Below are positions 1-9,207 of a stretch of 64,000 nt of DNA, in pieces. Position 1 is the stretch's first letter; each line of letters opens with the position of its first letter. Under the pieces are notes generated by a model. The model saw only the letters and a program-made list of their open reading frames with translations, was not told the DNA's origin and ran no database searches. Where the stretch lies: positions 1 through 64,000 of the forward strand of contig NZ_JBHZGI010000005.1 of NCBI RefSeq assembly GCF_051900535.1. The letters run 5' to 3'. The translations under genes were made by a program, and so were the position numbers. The DNA is from Frateuria_A sp051900535 (GTDB taxonomy: Bacteria; Pseudomonadota; Gammaproteobacteria; Xanthomonadales; Rhodanobacteraceae).

Positions 1-227
1 TCCATGCCCGTAGCGGCGCCCTGCGTACGGCCGGCGATCTGCGGTCGCGGCACGGCGCCCACCCGGGCAACCCGAACACCAAAACCGCAGGGCCGGACCG
101 GGACACCGCTTGGTCGGTGCATCGCGTTGAAGCAGCGCTGGCTGCCTCGCGCGGTTGCGATGCCTGGATGCCTTGCTCGGCGGTGGTGACCTCCGGCGCG
201 CGGCGGTGCCGCGCACCGGATTTGGCA
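1..227. other. unassigned stretch at window start
   Basis: No convincing gene. The short open frames here have arginine/proline-rich compositions typical of shadow frames in GC-rich DNA. It lies downstream of the minus-strand kinase, so it may be an intergenic region or the edge of a gene outside the window. Confidence 0.4.
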
Positions 228-1160
228 TCAAAGCGCGTAGTCGAATTGCTCGCGGAAGGCTTCGGCGAACTCGTCGTAGGTGAAGCGTTGATTCTGCGTG
301 CCCGGATGCTCGACCTTGAGCGCCCCCATCAGCGACGCCATGCGGCCGATGGTCGGCCAATCGTAGCCGCGCATGATGCCGAAGATCAGGCCCGCCCGGT
401 ACGCATCGCCACAACCGGTCGGATCGACCACCTGTCGCTCGCGGGCCGCAGGGATCTCGATGACCTGTCCGCCAGTGTGGATCAACGAACCGCGCGGTCC
501 CAACGTCACGATATAGGCCTGGGTGCGGCTGGCGATCTCTTCTGCGTTCCAACCCGTGCGCTGCTGTAGTAGTTGCGACTCGTAGTCATTGACGATGACG
601 TAATTGGCCTTCCCGATCATCGAGCGGAACTCTTCGCCGTTGAACAACGGCATCGCCTGGCCCGGGTCGAAAATGAAAGGCACGCCGTGCGCCGCGAAGT
701 CCTCGGTGTGCTGCAGCATCGCCTCCCGCCCGTCCGGCGCCACGATGCCGAACTGCGCATCGGCCACGTCGCCCACGTGGTTGTGGTGCGAACTGGACAT
801 GGCTCCCGGGTGGAAAGCGGTGATCTGGTTGTTGTCCAGGTCCGTCGTGATGAAACACTGTGGGGTGAACTGGTCCTCGAACACGCGCACGCCATTGAGA
901 CGAATGCCGCAGCGGATCATGTGTTCTCGGTAGGGCCCGAAATCCTGGCCGACCGTCGCCATCGGCAACGGGTCGCCTCCCAGGAGCTTGAGGTTGTAAG
1001 CGATATTGCCCGCGCAGCCGCCAAACTCGCGCCGCATCTGCGGCACGAGGAAGGAGACGTTCAGAATGTGGACCTTGTCCGGCAGGATGTGGTTCTTGAA
1101 CTGGTCCGGGAACACCATGATGGTGTCGTAGGCCAGAGAACCGCAGATGACGGCTGACAT
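228..1160 (-). CDS. PfkB-family carbohydrate/nucleoside kinase
   Basis: This 310-residue protein is an ATP-dependent kinase of the ribokinase/PfkB family, cytosolic, likely phosphorylating a sugar or nucleoside hydroxyl. The N-terminal part carries the glycine-rich GGCAGN segment (PfkB signature 1). The C-terminal part carries DPTGCGDAYRAGL (signature 2), where Asp252 is the expected catalytic base next to the anion hole. Length fits the family (about 300-330). Adenosine kinase-like members look similar, so the substrate cannot be fixed from sequence. It stands alone on the minus strand and diverges from mreB across a 243-bp gap. Confidence 0.85.
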   Translation of the reverse strand: MSAVICGSLAYDTIMVFPDQFKNHILPDKVHILNVSFLVPQMRREFGGCAGNIAYNLKLLGGDPLPMATVGQDFGPYREHMIRCGIRLNGVRVFEDQFTPQCFITTDLDNNQITAFHPGAMSSSHHNHVGDVADAQFGIVAPDGREAMLQHTEDFAAHGVPFIFDPGQAMPLFNGEEFRSMIGKANYVIVNDYESQLLQQRTGWNAEEIASRTQAYIVTLGPRGSLIHTGGQVIEIPAARERQVVDPTGCGDAYRAGLIFGIMRGYDWPTIGRMASLMGALKVEHPGTQNQRFTYDEFAEAFREQFDYAL

Positions 1161-1330
1161 GTTCGATCAAACCCCAGTGAGCGGCTCGGACGGGTAGTCG
1201 TCCGGCAAACCCTGCAATCGTAGCGCGACGCTTCGCGCAAGGCGACAGTCGCTTGTCGGATGAGGCGGCGGGGAGGCTCAGGAAATGCGCGCATCATCGC
1301 GTTCTACAAGGCTTTCTTAACGTCTTCGCG

Positions 1331-1360
1331 CTTGCGTGGGTAGACCCCGCTCACTAGACT
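1331..1360 (+). promoter_or_regulatory. possible sigma-70 promoter of mreB
   Basis: CTTGCG at 1331-1336 and TAGACT at 1355-1360, separated by 18 bases, could serve as -35 and -10 boxes about 44 bases before the mreB ATG. Both boxes are imperfect, so this is a weak call based on position and spacing only. Confidence 0.25.
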
Positions 1361-1403
1361 GACACGCTTACTTTTTCCTTTTCCAGCCGGCGCGCCAGGC
1401 CTC

Positions 1404-2450
1404 ATGTTCAAGAAGTTTCGCGGCATCTTTTCCAACGACATCTCCATCGACCTCGGCACCGCCAACACGCTTATCTACGTGCGTGGGCAGGGCATTATCC
1501 TGAACGAGCCGTCGGTGGTGGCGATCCGCCAGGATCGCGGCCCGGGCGGCCCGCGCACGGTGGCCGCCGTGGGTGGCGACGCCAAGCGCATGCTCGGTCG
1601 CACGCCGGGCAACATTGCCACGGTGCGCCCGATGAAGGACGGCGTCATCGCCGACTTCACCATGACCGAGGCGATGCTGCAGCACTTCATCAAGCAGGTG
1701 CACAAGTCGCGCATGCTGCGTCCGAGCCCGCGCGTGCTGGTGTGCGTGCCGTGCGGCTCGACCCAGGTCGAACGGCGTGCCATCAAGGAGTCGGCCGAGG
1801 GCGCCGGCGCCCGCGACGTGTTTCTGATCGAAGAGCCGATGGCCGCCGCGATCGGCGCCGGCATTCCGGTGCACGAGGCGCGCGGCGCGATGGTGCTGGA
1901 CATCGGTGGCGGCACCTCCGAGGTCGCGGTGATTTCGCTCAACGGCATCGTTTACTCGCAGTCCGTGCGCGTGGGCGGCGACCGGTTCGACGAGGCGATC
2001 ATCAACTACGTGCGCCGCAACCACGGCACGCTGATCGGCGAATCCACCGCCGAGCGGATCAAGCTCGAGATCGGCTGCGCCTTCCCGCAGAGCAACGTCA
2101 AGGAGATCGAAATCTCCGGGCGCAACCTGGCCGAGGGCGTGCCGCGCATGTTCACGATCAACTCCAACGAAGTGCTCGAGGCGCTGCACGAGCCACTGTC
2201 GGGCATCGTGGCGGCGGTCAAGTCGGCTCTGGAGCAGACCCCGCCGGAGCTTTGCTCGGACGTGGCCGAGCGTGGCATCGTGCTGACCGGTGGCGGCGCG
2301 CTGCTGCGCGACCTGGATCGCCTGATCTCCGAGGAGACCGGCCTGCACGTACAGGTTGCCGATGATCCGCTCACCTGCGTGGCGCGTGGCGGCGGCAAGG
2401 CGCTGGAACTGATCGACCAGCACGGCAGCGATTTCTTCGCGCCGGAGTGA
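1404..2450 (+). CDS. mreB: rod shape-determining actin homologue MreB
   Basis: MreB is a bacterial actin that forms ATP-dependent filaments under the inner membrane and positions the elongasome that inserts lateral peptidoglycan. The 348-residue length is typical. The phosphate-1 loop DLGTANTLIYV lies at residues 15-25, a phosphate-2 motif DIGGGTSEV near the middle, and a GGGALLRDL adenosine motif near residue 297. It opens the shape cluster and is followed by mreC after a 210-base gap, so mreB may also be expressed separately, as in other gammaproteobacteria. Confidence 0.97.
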   Translation: MFKKFRGIFSNDISIDLGTANTLIYVRGQGIILNEPSVVAIRQDRGPGGPRTVAAVGGDAKRMLGRTPGNIATVRPMKDGVIADFTMTEAMLQHFIKQVHKSRMLRPSPRVLVCVPCGSTQVERRAIKESAEGAGARDVFLIEEPMAAAIGAGIPVHEARGAMVLDIGGGTSEVAVISLNGIVYSQSVRVGGDRFDEAIINYVRRNHGTLIGESTAERIKLEIGCAFPQSNVKEIEISGRNLAEGVPRMFTINSNEVLEALHEPLSGIVAAVKSALEQTPPELCSDVAERGIVLTGGGALLRDLDRLISEETGLHVQVADDPLTCVARGGGKALELIDQHGSDFFAPE

Positions 2451-2660
2451 GGCATGACGCGCCCGCTGCACCGCGGCGGTCGCGGCTTGTACGGGGGAGA
2501 TGCGAGGTGTGTTTGACGACATGGGACTGAGGCCGATCCGGCCGCCTGTCCCCGGCCCCCTCCGCGATGGAGGGTGGCAGATCCGTTGTGTCATGCCGGT
2601 GCCTTCTGCCACGCTTGATGGCGACCGTCTGCGTCGCTCCTTCCTTTTCGGATTCTCTTG

Positions 2661-3599
2661 ATGGGCCAGGAATCCTCGCCCCTGTTCGCCGGCTCATCCG
2701 GCACCTTGCGGCTGATCGGCTACCTCGCGCTGGCGATGGTGTTGATGGTGCTCGACCATCGCAACGGCTGGATGTGGCGTATCCGCTACGGCGCCGCCGT
2801 GGCGGTCGAGCCGCTGTACCGCCTGGCCGGCCTGCCGGTGGAAGGTATGCGCACGCTCTCGGTGGCCTTCGCCGATCGCCAGCGGCTGACCAGCCAGAAT
2901 CAGCGCCTGCGCGAAGACCTGCTGCTGGCCAACGCGAAGCTCAATCGCATGGCGGCGGTGGCGCAGCAGAACCAGCACCTGAAGGAGCTGCTCGATACGC
3001 AGCGCAGCCTCGAGCTCAACGTGCAGCTGGCGCGCGTGGTCGGCGTCGACCTGGGTGCCTATCGCCATCGCCTGCTGCTCAACGTCGGCGCCCGCGACGG
3101 CGTCAAGCAAGGCCAGCCGGTCATCGACGCACGAGGCGTGATGGGGCAGGTCATCGAAACCCTGCCGACGACCTCGGTGGTCATGCTGATCACCGACCCG
3201 AACAACGCACTGCCGGTGACCATCGAGCGCACCGGCCTGCGCACCATCGCCTATGGCTCGCGCGACGGCGACCGCCTGGTGCTGCCGACCATCCCGATGG
3301 CGGCCGACGTGCGCGACGGCGATCGCCTGCTGACCTCCGGCCTGGGCGGGCGCTTCCCGCCGGGTTTCCCGGTCGGCCAGATCAGCCGGGTGGCGCCCGC
3401 CGCGACCGGCATGTTCCTGGAAGCACAGGCCCAACCGAGCGCGGACATCAGCCGCAGCGAGGACGTGCTGCTGCTGCATGACCAGGCCGAGCCGATCGGG
3501 CCACCCGAGCCGGTGCCGCCGGCCGGGCCGCCGACCGACCTCGCACCCGCGGGAGCGGGGAACACGAAGGCCGCGCCGCCGGCAAAGGGGCAGTCATGA
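2661..3599 (+). CDS. mreC: rod shape-determining protein MreC
   Basis: MreC is a bitopic inner-membrane protein that links MreB/MreD to PBP2 and activates it. One transmembrane helix (residues about 14-34) is followed by a heptad-rich coiled coil (about 70-115) and the beta-rich periplasmic MreC domain to about residue 270. The C-terminal 45 residues are a proline/alanine-rich tail. The ATG at 2661 is preferred; a TTG lies one codon earlier. The stop overlaps the mreD ATG, indicating translational coupling. Confidence 0.95.
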   Translation: MGQESSPLFAGSSGTLRLIGYLALAMVLMVLDHRNGWMWRIRYGAAVAVEPLYRLAGLPVEGMRTLSVAFADRQRLTSQNQRLREDLLLANAKLNRMAAVAQQNQHLKELLDTQRSLELNVQLARVVGVDLGAYRHRLLLNVGARDGVKQGQPVIDARGVMGQVIETLPTTSVVMLITDPNNALPVTIERTGLRTIAYGSRDGDRLVLPTIPMAADVRDGDRLLTSGLGGRFPPGFPVGQISRVAPAATGMFLEAQAQPSADISRSEDVLLLHDQAEPIGPPEPVPPAGPPTDLAPAGAGNTKAAPPAKGQS

Positions 3600-4081
3600 A
3601 CCGGCAGCGCCTGGCCCTGGGTTGGTTCATCGGCACGCTGGTGATCGCGCTGCTGTCGATGCTCGTTCCATTGCCGGACGTGCTCGAGCCGTTCAAACCG
3701 TACTGGCCTGCGCTGGTGCTGTTGTACTGGTCGCTGGAATCGGGCGAGCGGGTGACGCTCGGCCTGGCTTTCACGATGGGCCTGGCGGCCGATCTTCTCG
3801 ATGGCGTGCTTCTGGGCGAGCAGGCGCTGCGCCTGACCGCGCTGGTGTTCATCGCGCTGCGCTTCCGCTCGCGACTGCGCTTCTTCCCGATGTGGCAGCA
3901 GACTCTGGCGGTGCTTGCGCTGCTTGTGAACGACCGCATCCTGCTGACGATCGTGCGCGTGTTTGCCGGCGACGCGTTGCCGCCGGCGAGTTGGTGGATC
4001 TCGCCCTTTGTCGGTGCCGCGCTGTGGCCGTTCGTGTTCCTGCTGCTGGACGACCTGCGCATGCGCTTGCGCCTGCAATGA
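3596..4081 (+). CDS. mreD: rod shape-determining protein MreD
   Basis: MreD is a small polytopic inner-membrane component of the elongasome. The 161 residues contain four to five hydrophobic helices separated by short charged loops, including the conserved FKPYWPALVLLYW region near residue 35. It overlaps the end of mreC by four bases, and its stop lies one base before the mrdA start, so mreC-mreD-mrdA are almost certainly one transcript. Confidence 0.95.
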   Translation: MNRQRLALGWFIGTLVIALLSMLVPLPDVLEPFKPYWPALVLLYWSLESGERVTLGLAFTMGLAADLLDGVLLGEQALRLTALVFIALRFRSRLRFFPMWQQTLAVLALLVNDRILLTIVRVFAGDALPPASWWISPFVGAALWPFVFLLLDDLRMRLRLQ

Positions 4082-4082
4082 G

Positions 4083-6029
4083 ATGAAGAGGCGGCGTGCA
4101 CTGAAAGACTCCCGCGGCGAGGCGGCGCTGTTCCAGCGGCGCTCGCTGGTCGGTTTCGCCCTCATCGTGCTCGGCCTCATTGCGCTGTCCGGACGCTTCT
4201 TCTATCTGCAGGTGATGCGTCACGACGAGTTCGTTACCCGCTCCGAGAACAATCGCGTCAAGCCGAAGGTGATTCCGCCGGCGCGTGGTCTGATCTACGA
4301 CCGCAACGGCGTGTTGCTGGCCGACAACGTGCCGGCATTCCGGCTCGAGGTGGTACCCGAGCAGGTGCCGGACATGAATGCCATGCTCGCGCAGATCGGC
4401 GCCGTGGTGCCGCTGGACCCGGACGACGTTGCCGACTTCAGGAAGCGCCTGAAGCAGAGCCGTCGCTTCGAGAATGTTCCCTTGAAGATGCACCTGTCCG
4501 AGGACGACATCGCCCGCTTCGCGATCAACCGCTGGCGGTTCCCCGGCGTGGACGTGGTCCCTTACCTGACCCGCCACTATCCGTACGGCGACCTGTTCGC
4601 GCACGTCATCGGCTACGTCGGCCGCATCGACGCGGACGACCTCAAGCGCCTCGATCCGGACCGCTACCAGGGCACCAGCCACGTCGGCCGCAGCGGCCTT
4701 GAACGCTCCTACGAGGACATGTTGCACGGCACGCCGGGTTACGAGCTGGTCGAGGTCAACGCCGATGGCCGCACCCAGCGCGTGCTCGAGACCCATGCAC
4801 CGGTCCCGGGCAAGAACCTTTACCTCTCGATCGACGTGCGCATCCAGAAGGCGACGATGGCCGCGTTCGACGGCCGTGCCGGTTCGGCGGTGGCGATCGA
4901 CCCTCGCAACGGCCAGGTGCTGGCGATGGTCAGCGTGCCGAGCTTCGATCCCAACCTGTTCGTCAACGGAATCAGCAGCGCCGACTACAAGGCGCTGACC
5001 ACCGCGCCGGACAAGCCGCTGTACAACCGCGCGCTGCGCGGCGTGTATCCGCCCGGCTCAACCGTCAAACCGTTCCTGGCGCTGGGTGGCCTGGCCTACG
5101 GTATCCGCCGGCCGGAAGACACGGTTTACTCCACCGGCGAATTCTGTCTCCCCGGTTCGTCCCGCTGCTACCGCGACGACAAGCGCGGCGGCGATGGCGT
5201 GGTCGGCATGGTCAAGGCGATCGAGAAGTCGACCAACACGTATTTCTACAAGCTGGCGCTGGATCTGGGGATCGACCGGTTGAGCGACTGGATGGGACGC
5301 TTTGGCTTCGGCCACAAGACCGGCATCGACCTCGACGGCGAAGAGAACGGCATCCTGCCGTCGCGCGACTGGAAGATGGAGCATTCCCGCCAGCCCTGGT
5401 ATCCGGGCGAAACGATCATCGCCGGCATCGGCCAGGGCTACTGGGCGGTGACGCCGCTGCAGCTGGCGCATGCGGTGTCGATTTTGGCCGGAAAGGGCAT
5501 CCCGCGCGCACCAAAGCTGGTGATGGCCACCCAGGATGGTGTCGATTCGCCCAAGCTGCCGCTGCCCAATCCGCCGACCGGGCCGTCGCTGGTGAGTGAT
5601 CCGGCCCATCTGGACGTGATCAAGCAGGGCATGGAGGCGGTGGTGACCAGCGGCACCGGCGCCAAGCAATTCATCGGCTTCCCGCTGGTGGTTGCGGGCA
5701 AGAGCGGCACGGCCGAGCGCTTCTCGCGGACCACCTCGGCCTACGACACCAACAAGAACACCGCCTATCTGGCTGCCCGCCATCGCGCCTGGTTCGAGGC
5801 GTTCGCGCCGGCGGACGATCCGAAAATCTCGGTGGTCGCCATGCTCGAGGCGGGCGCCTGGGGTGCCGAGGCGGCGGGCCCGATCGTGCGTACCGTGATG
5901 GAGTCCTGGCTTGCCACCCAGGGCGGCGCGCCGGCCACGTCCCGATCGGCGGCGGCTGCCGCGGTCCCGGCGGCGCCGGAATCGATCGAGGACGTGCCGG
6001 TGCCGGCCGAGGGAGGCACGACGCCATGA
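4083..6029 (+). CDS. mrdA: peptidoglycan DD-transpeptidase PBP2
   Basis: PBP2 is the transpeptidase that crosslinks new peptidoglycan during rod elongation, working with RodA in the inner membrane. The 648-residue protein has one N-terminal transmembrane helix (about 22-44), a dimerisation/pedestal region, and a penicillin-binding domain. The active-site SxxK is S326-TV-K329, the SxN is STN near residue 385, and the third motif is KSGTAERF near residue 540 (KSG in place of KTG, as usual in PBP2). The C-terminal tail is alanine-rich. The ATG at 4083 immediately follows the mreD stop. Confidence 0.96.
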   Translation: MKRRRALKDSRGEAALFQRRSLVGFALIVLGLIALSGRFFYLQVMRHDEFVTRSENNRVKPKVIPPARGLIYDRNGVLLADNVPAFRLEVVPEQVPDMNAMLAQIGAVVPLDPDDVADFRKRLKQSRRFENVPLKMHLSEDDIARFAINRWRFPGVDVVPYLTRHYPYGDLFAHVIGYVGRIDADDLKRLDPDRYQGTSHVGRSGLERSYEDMLHGTPGYELVEVNADGRTQRVLETHAPVPGKNLYLSIDVRIQKATMAAFDGRAGSAVAIDPRNGQVLAMVSVPSFDPNLFVNGISSADYKALTTAPDKPLYNRALRGVYPPGSTVKPFLALGGLAYGIRRPEDTVYSTGEFCLPGSSRCYRDDKRGGDGVVGMVKAIEKSTNTYFYKLALDLGIDRLSDWMGRFGFGHKTGIDLDGEENGILPSRDWKMEHSRQPWYPGETIIAGIGQGYWAVTPLQLAHAVSILAGKGIPRAPKLVMATQDGVDSPKLPLPNPPTGPSLVSDPAHLDVIKQGMEAVVTSGTGAKQFIGFPLVVAGKSGTAERFSRTTSAYDTNKNTAYLAARHRAWFEAFAPADDPKISVVAMLEAGAWGAEAAGPIVRTVMESWLATQGGAPATSRSAAAAAVPAAPESIEDVPVPAEGGTTP

Positions 6030-7141
6030 TCGGCATGCTCTACGCACGCGGGCGCCGCTTCCTGCGTCGCATCCTGACCCGGCCCCGGATCGACCTGCCG
6101 CTGGCCGCAGGACTGGTGACGCTGGCCTCGGTCGGCCTGGTCACGCTGTACAGCGCCGGTGGGGGGGACCTGGGCCTGGTCGGTGGGCAGGCGGCGCGCT
6201 TCGTGCTGGGTGGCGGGTTGCTCCTGCTGATCTCGCGCATCCCGCCCACCGTGCTGCGCAGCTGGACACCCTGGCTCTACGGCGGCAGCACCGCGTTGCT
6301 GGTGGTGGTGGCGATCCTGGGCGAGGGTCGGGGCGCCGACCGCTGGCTGGACCTGGGCTTCATGCGCTTCCAGCCGTCCGAGCTGCTCAAGCTGACCATG
6401 CCGATGATGGCCGCCTGGTACCTGCACCCGCGCCAACTGCCGCCGAGCTGGAAGGACATGGCCGTGGTCGGCCTGCTGATCGCCGTCCCCGCCGGGTTGA
6501 TCGCCAAGCAACCGGACCTTGGTACCGCGCTACTGGTGGCCGGCGCCGGCGCGTTCGCGCTGTTCCTTTCCGGCGTCGCCTGGTGGCGCATCGGCCTGCT
6601 GGTGGGGATCGCGGCCGGCATGGTGCCGATCGGGTGGCATTTCATGCATCAGTACCAGCGCGACCGCGTGCTGACCCTGCTCAACCCCGAGGCCGATCCG
6701 CTCGGCAACGGCTGGCACATCATCCAGTCGCAGATCGCGGTGGGTTCGGGCGGCATCTTCGGCAAGGGTTGGACGCACGGCACGCAGTCGCGGCTGGACT
6801 TCCTGCCCGAGCACACCACCGACTTCATCTTCGCCGTGTTCTCCGAGGAGTTCGGGCTGGTCGGCGTGGTCTGCCTGCTAGCGCTGTACGCGTTCATCAT
6901 CGGCCGCTGCCTGTGGATCGCGATGGAGGCGCGCGACACCTATTCGCGCCTGCTCGCCGGTGCGATCGCGATGAGTTTCTTCGTCTACGTGTTCGTCAAC
7001 GGCGGCATGATCGCCGGCATGCTGCCGGTGGTCGGCGTGCCACTGCCGTTCGTCAGCTACGGCGGCACCTCGGCGGTCAGCCTGCTGAGCGGTTTCGGCG
7101 TGCTGATGTCGATCCACGCCAACCGCAAGATGCATGACTGA
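6026..7141 (+). CDS. rodA: peptidoglycan glycosyltransferase RodA
   Basis: RodA is the SEDS-family glycosyltransferase that polymerises lipid II for lateral wall synthesis with PBP2. The 371 residues show about ten transmembrane helices and the SEDS signatures: the segment LDFLPEHTTDFIFAV with its following acidic residues, and the C-terminal VGVPLPFVSYGGTS. The ATG overlaps the mrdA stop by four bases (ATGA), so the PBP2/RodA pair is translationally coupled. Confidence 0.96.
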   Translation: MIGMLYARGRRFLRRILTRPRIDLPLAAGLVTLASVGLVTLYSAGGGDLGLVGGQAARFVLGGGLLLLISRIPPTVLRSWTPWLYGGSTALLVVVAILGEGRGADRWLDLGFMRFQPSELLKLTMPMMAAWYLHPRQLPPSWKDMAVVGLLIAVPAGLIAKQPDLGTALLVAGAGAFALFLSGVAWWRIGLLVGIAAGMVPIGWHFMHQYQRDRVLTLLNPEADPLGNGWHIIQSQIAVGSGGIFGKGWTHGTQSRLDFLPEHTTDFIFAVFSEEFGLVGVVCLLALYAFIIGRCLWIAMEARDTYSRLLAGAIAMSFFVYVFVNGGMIAGMLPVVGVPLPFVSYGGTSAVSLLSGFGVLMSIHANRKMHD

Positions 7142-7232
7142 GCGGCGTCACCCCGTCGCCCCTATTCGGCCCCGGATCGCCCGTGCACGCGTGATAGGCT
7201 TGGGTGCGATGTCGATCCGCGCGGTGTTCCCC

Positions 7233-8237
7233 ATGTCCCTTCTTCGCTCGTGCCGCCTGCCCGGCGTGCTCGCCACCCTGCTGCTGGCCATCGCGCCGGC
7301 ACATGCCGAAAAGACCGTCCATCCCGGCCAGGCCGAACTGGTGCGCGAGGTGGCGCGCGACACCGGCAAAGACCCGCGCCAGCTCAATGCGCTGCTCAGC
7401 GGCGCGCAGATGCAGCAGTCGATCATCGACGCGATGAATCGCCCCGCCGAAGCCAAGCCGTGGAAGGCGTACCGACCGATCTTCATCACGCCCAAGCGGA
7501 TCGACGAGGGCGTGGCGTTCTACCGCGAACATCGCGAACTGATCGAGCGCATTGCCGGGCAGTATGGCGTGGCGCCCGAGTACCTGGTTGCCATCCTGGG
7601 CGTGGAAACCTTCTATGGCCGCAACACCGGCAAGTACAAGGTGCTCGATGCGCTGGTCACGCTCGGCCTGTATTACCCGCCGCGCGCGAAGTTCTTCCGC
7701 GAGCAGCTGAAGGTGCTGCTGGAACTGCCGGCCAACCACCTGGCCGGTCCGTTGGACACGCTCACCGGCTCCTACGCCGGCGCGCAGGGCTGGGGCCAGT
7801 TCATGCCCTCGAGCATCCGCGATTTCGGCGTGGACGGCAACCGCGACGGCCACATCGACATGCAGGGTTCGCTGCCGGACATCCTGGCCAGCGTCGCCAA
7901 CTATTTCGCCGGCCACGGCTGGGAGCGCGGCGGCCCGGTCGCCGCGCGTGCGCAGCCGGACACGGCGCCGAGGACGCTGGACGTCCCCGACCCGCAGCCG
8001 CGCTGGCCACTGGAGCAACTGGAGGCCTGGGGCTACGCGCCGCTGCAGTCGTTCGATCCGGGCCGGATGACCAGCCTGCAGGTGCTCGAAGGCGGCAACG
8101 GCCCCGAATACTGGTTCACCTTCCAGAATTTCTACGTGATCACTCGCTACAACAAGAGCCCGCTGTATGCGCTGGCCGTGCACCAGCTGGCGGAGGGCAT
8201 TGCCGCGGGCGTGCGCTCGGCGGATGCCGTGCCGTGA
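7233..8237 (+). CDS. mltB: membrane-bound lytic murein transglycosylase B
   Basis: MltB cleaves the MurNAc-GlcNAc bond of peptidoglycan to form 1,6-anhydro-MurNAc. After a signal peptide (SLLRSCRLPG...LAIAPAHA) comes the SLT_2 domain; Glu125 in GVETFYGRNTGKYKVLDAL is the expected catalytic acid, and the SYAGAQGWGQFMPSS motif is clear. There is no lipobox cysteine at the signal cleavage site, so this copy may be soluble in the periplasm rather than a lipoprotein. ATG codons at 7209 and 7233 are both possible starts; the latter gives a compact signal peptide. Confidence 0.93.
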   Translation: MSLLRSCRLPGVLATLLLAIAPAHAEKTVHPGQAELVREVARDTGKDPRQLNALLSGAQMQQSIIDAMNRPAEAKPWKAYRPIFITPKRIDEGVAFYREHRELIERIAGQYGVAPEYLVAILGVETFYGRNTGKYKVLDALVTLGLYYPPRAKFFREQLKVLLELPANHLAGPLDTLTGSYAGAQGWGQFMPSSIRDFGVDGNRDGHIDMQGSLPDILASVANYFAGHGWERGGPVAARAQPDTAPRTLDVPDPQPRWPLEQLEAWGYAPLQSFDPGRMTSLQVLEGGNGPEYWFTFQNFYVITRYNKSPLYALAVHQLAEGIAAGVRSADAVP

Positions 8238-9145
8238 GCTGGCGCGCCGGCGTCCTGGCGATATGCGCGCTCGCGCTGGCCGGCTGCGGCGGTTCGCATC
8301 CGCGGCCCTCGCATAACGGCAAGGTCGCGGGTCCGCGCGCGGAAGGCCGCCAGGGCGGCTTCCGCGACGACATCAGCCGCCCACAGTCCAGCCGCTACCG
8401 CGACAACGACGACAGCGTGCCGCCGGCGATCGACGTCAGCCAGATTCCCGAGCCGGTGCCCAAGATCGAACCGCGCTCGCTCTACGGCAACAAGTCGCCT
8501 TACACCGTGCTCGGCAAGACCTATCGCGTGCTCTCCGATGCGCGTGGCTACGACGAACGCGGCATCGCCTCGTTCTACGGCGCCAAATTCCACGGTTACA
8601 AGACTTCGAGCCTGGAGAACTACGACATGTACGCCTTCAGCGCTGCGCACAAGACGCTGCCGCTGCCGAGCTACGCGCGCGTGACCAACCTGGAAAACGG
8701 CAAGAGCGTCATCGTGCGCATCAACGACCGCGGGCCGTTCCACGAAAACCGGCTGATCGACCTGTCCTACGCGGCCGCCGTCAAGATCGGCATCTGGCCC
8801 AGGGGCACCGGCCTGGTCGAAGTGCGCGCGATCGACCCGGCGCATCTCATCGACGATGCGCCGCCCCAGGAACTGACTGCGCAAGCGGCGGTCCCATCGG
8901 GTAGCGCCCGCCCGGCCATCTGGCTGCAGGTGGGCGCATTCTCCGACCTGGCCAACGCCGACCGCGTGGCCACGCGGCTGAGGTCGGCCCGGCTGGCGCC
9001 GGTGCAGGTGACCGACGTGGAGGTCAACGGACACAACATCCGCCGCGTGCGCGTGGGACCGCTGGACGACGTCGACCAGGCCGACCGCGTGACCGCCCAG
9101 ATCGAACGGCTCGGCCTCCCCCGACCGCAGGTCGCGGTAGACTGA
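8234..9145 (+). CDS. rlpA: septal ring lytic transglycosylase / lipoprotein RlpA
   Basis: RlpA is an outer-membrane lipoprotein; in Pseudomonas it cleaves peptidoglycan strands lacking stem peptides. A lipoprotein signal ends in the lipobox LAGC around residue 17. The double-psi beta-barrel domain follows (GIASFYGAKFHGYKTSSLE and the VRINDRGPF segment), and a SPOR domain that binds denuded glycan occupies the last 75 residues. The start is a GTG overlapping the mltB stop by four bases. The glycan-cleaving role is known for the family, not shown here. Confidence 0.93.
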   Translation: MSWRAGVLAICALALAGCGGSHPRPSHNGKVAGPRAEGRQGGFRDDISRPQSSRYRDNDDSVPPAIDVSQIPEPVPKIEPRSLYGNKSPYTVLGKTYRVLSDARGYDERGIASFYGAKFHGYKTSSLENYDMYAFSAAHKTLPLPSYARVTNLENGKSVIVRINDRGPFHENRLIDLSYAAAVKIGIWPRGTGLVEVRAIDPAHLIDDAPPQELTAQAAVPSGSARPAIWLQVGAFSDLANADRVATRLRSARLAPVQVTDVEVNGHNIRRVRVGPLDDVDQADRVTAQIERLGLPRPQVAVD

Positions 9146-9207
9146 GCGATGCATTTTTCGCGCTGGCGCGCGGGGCGCCGGCCACAGAAACGGGATCGAT
9201 ACCGACG

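Noticed and set aside
1..189. Small plus-strand frame at the window start
   Set aside because: Arg/Pro/Thr-rich composition typical of non-coding GC-rich DNA and no ribosome-binding site visible.
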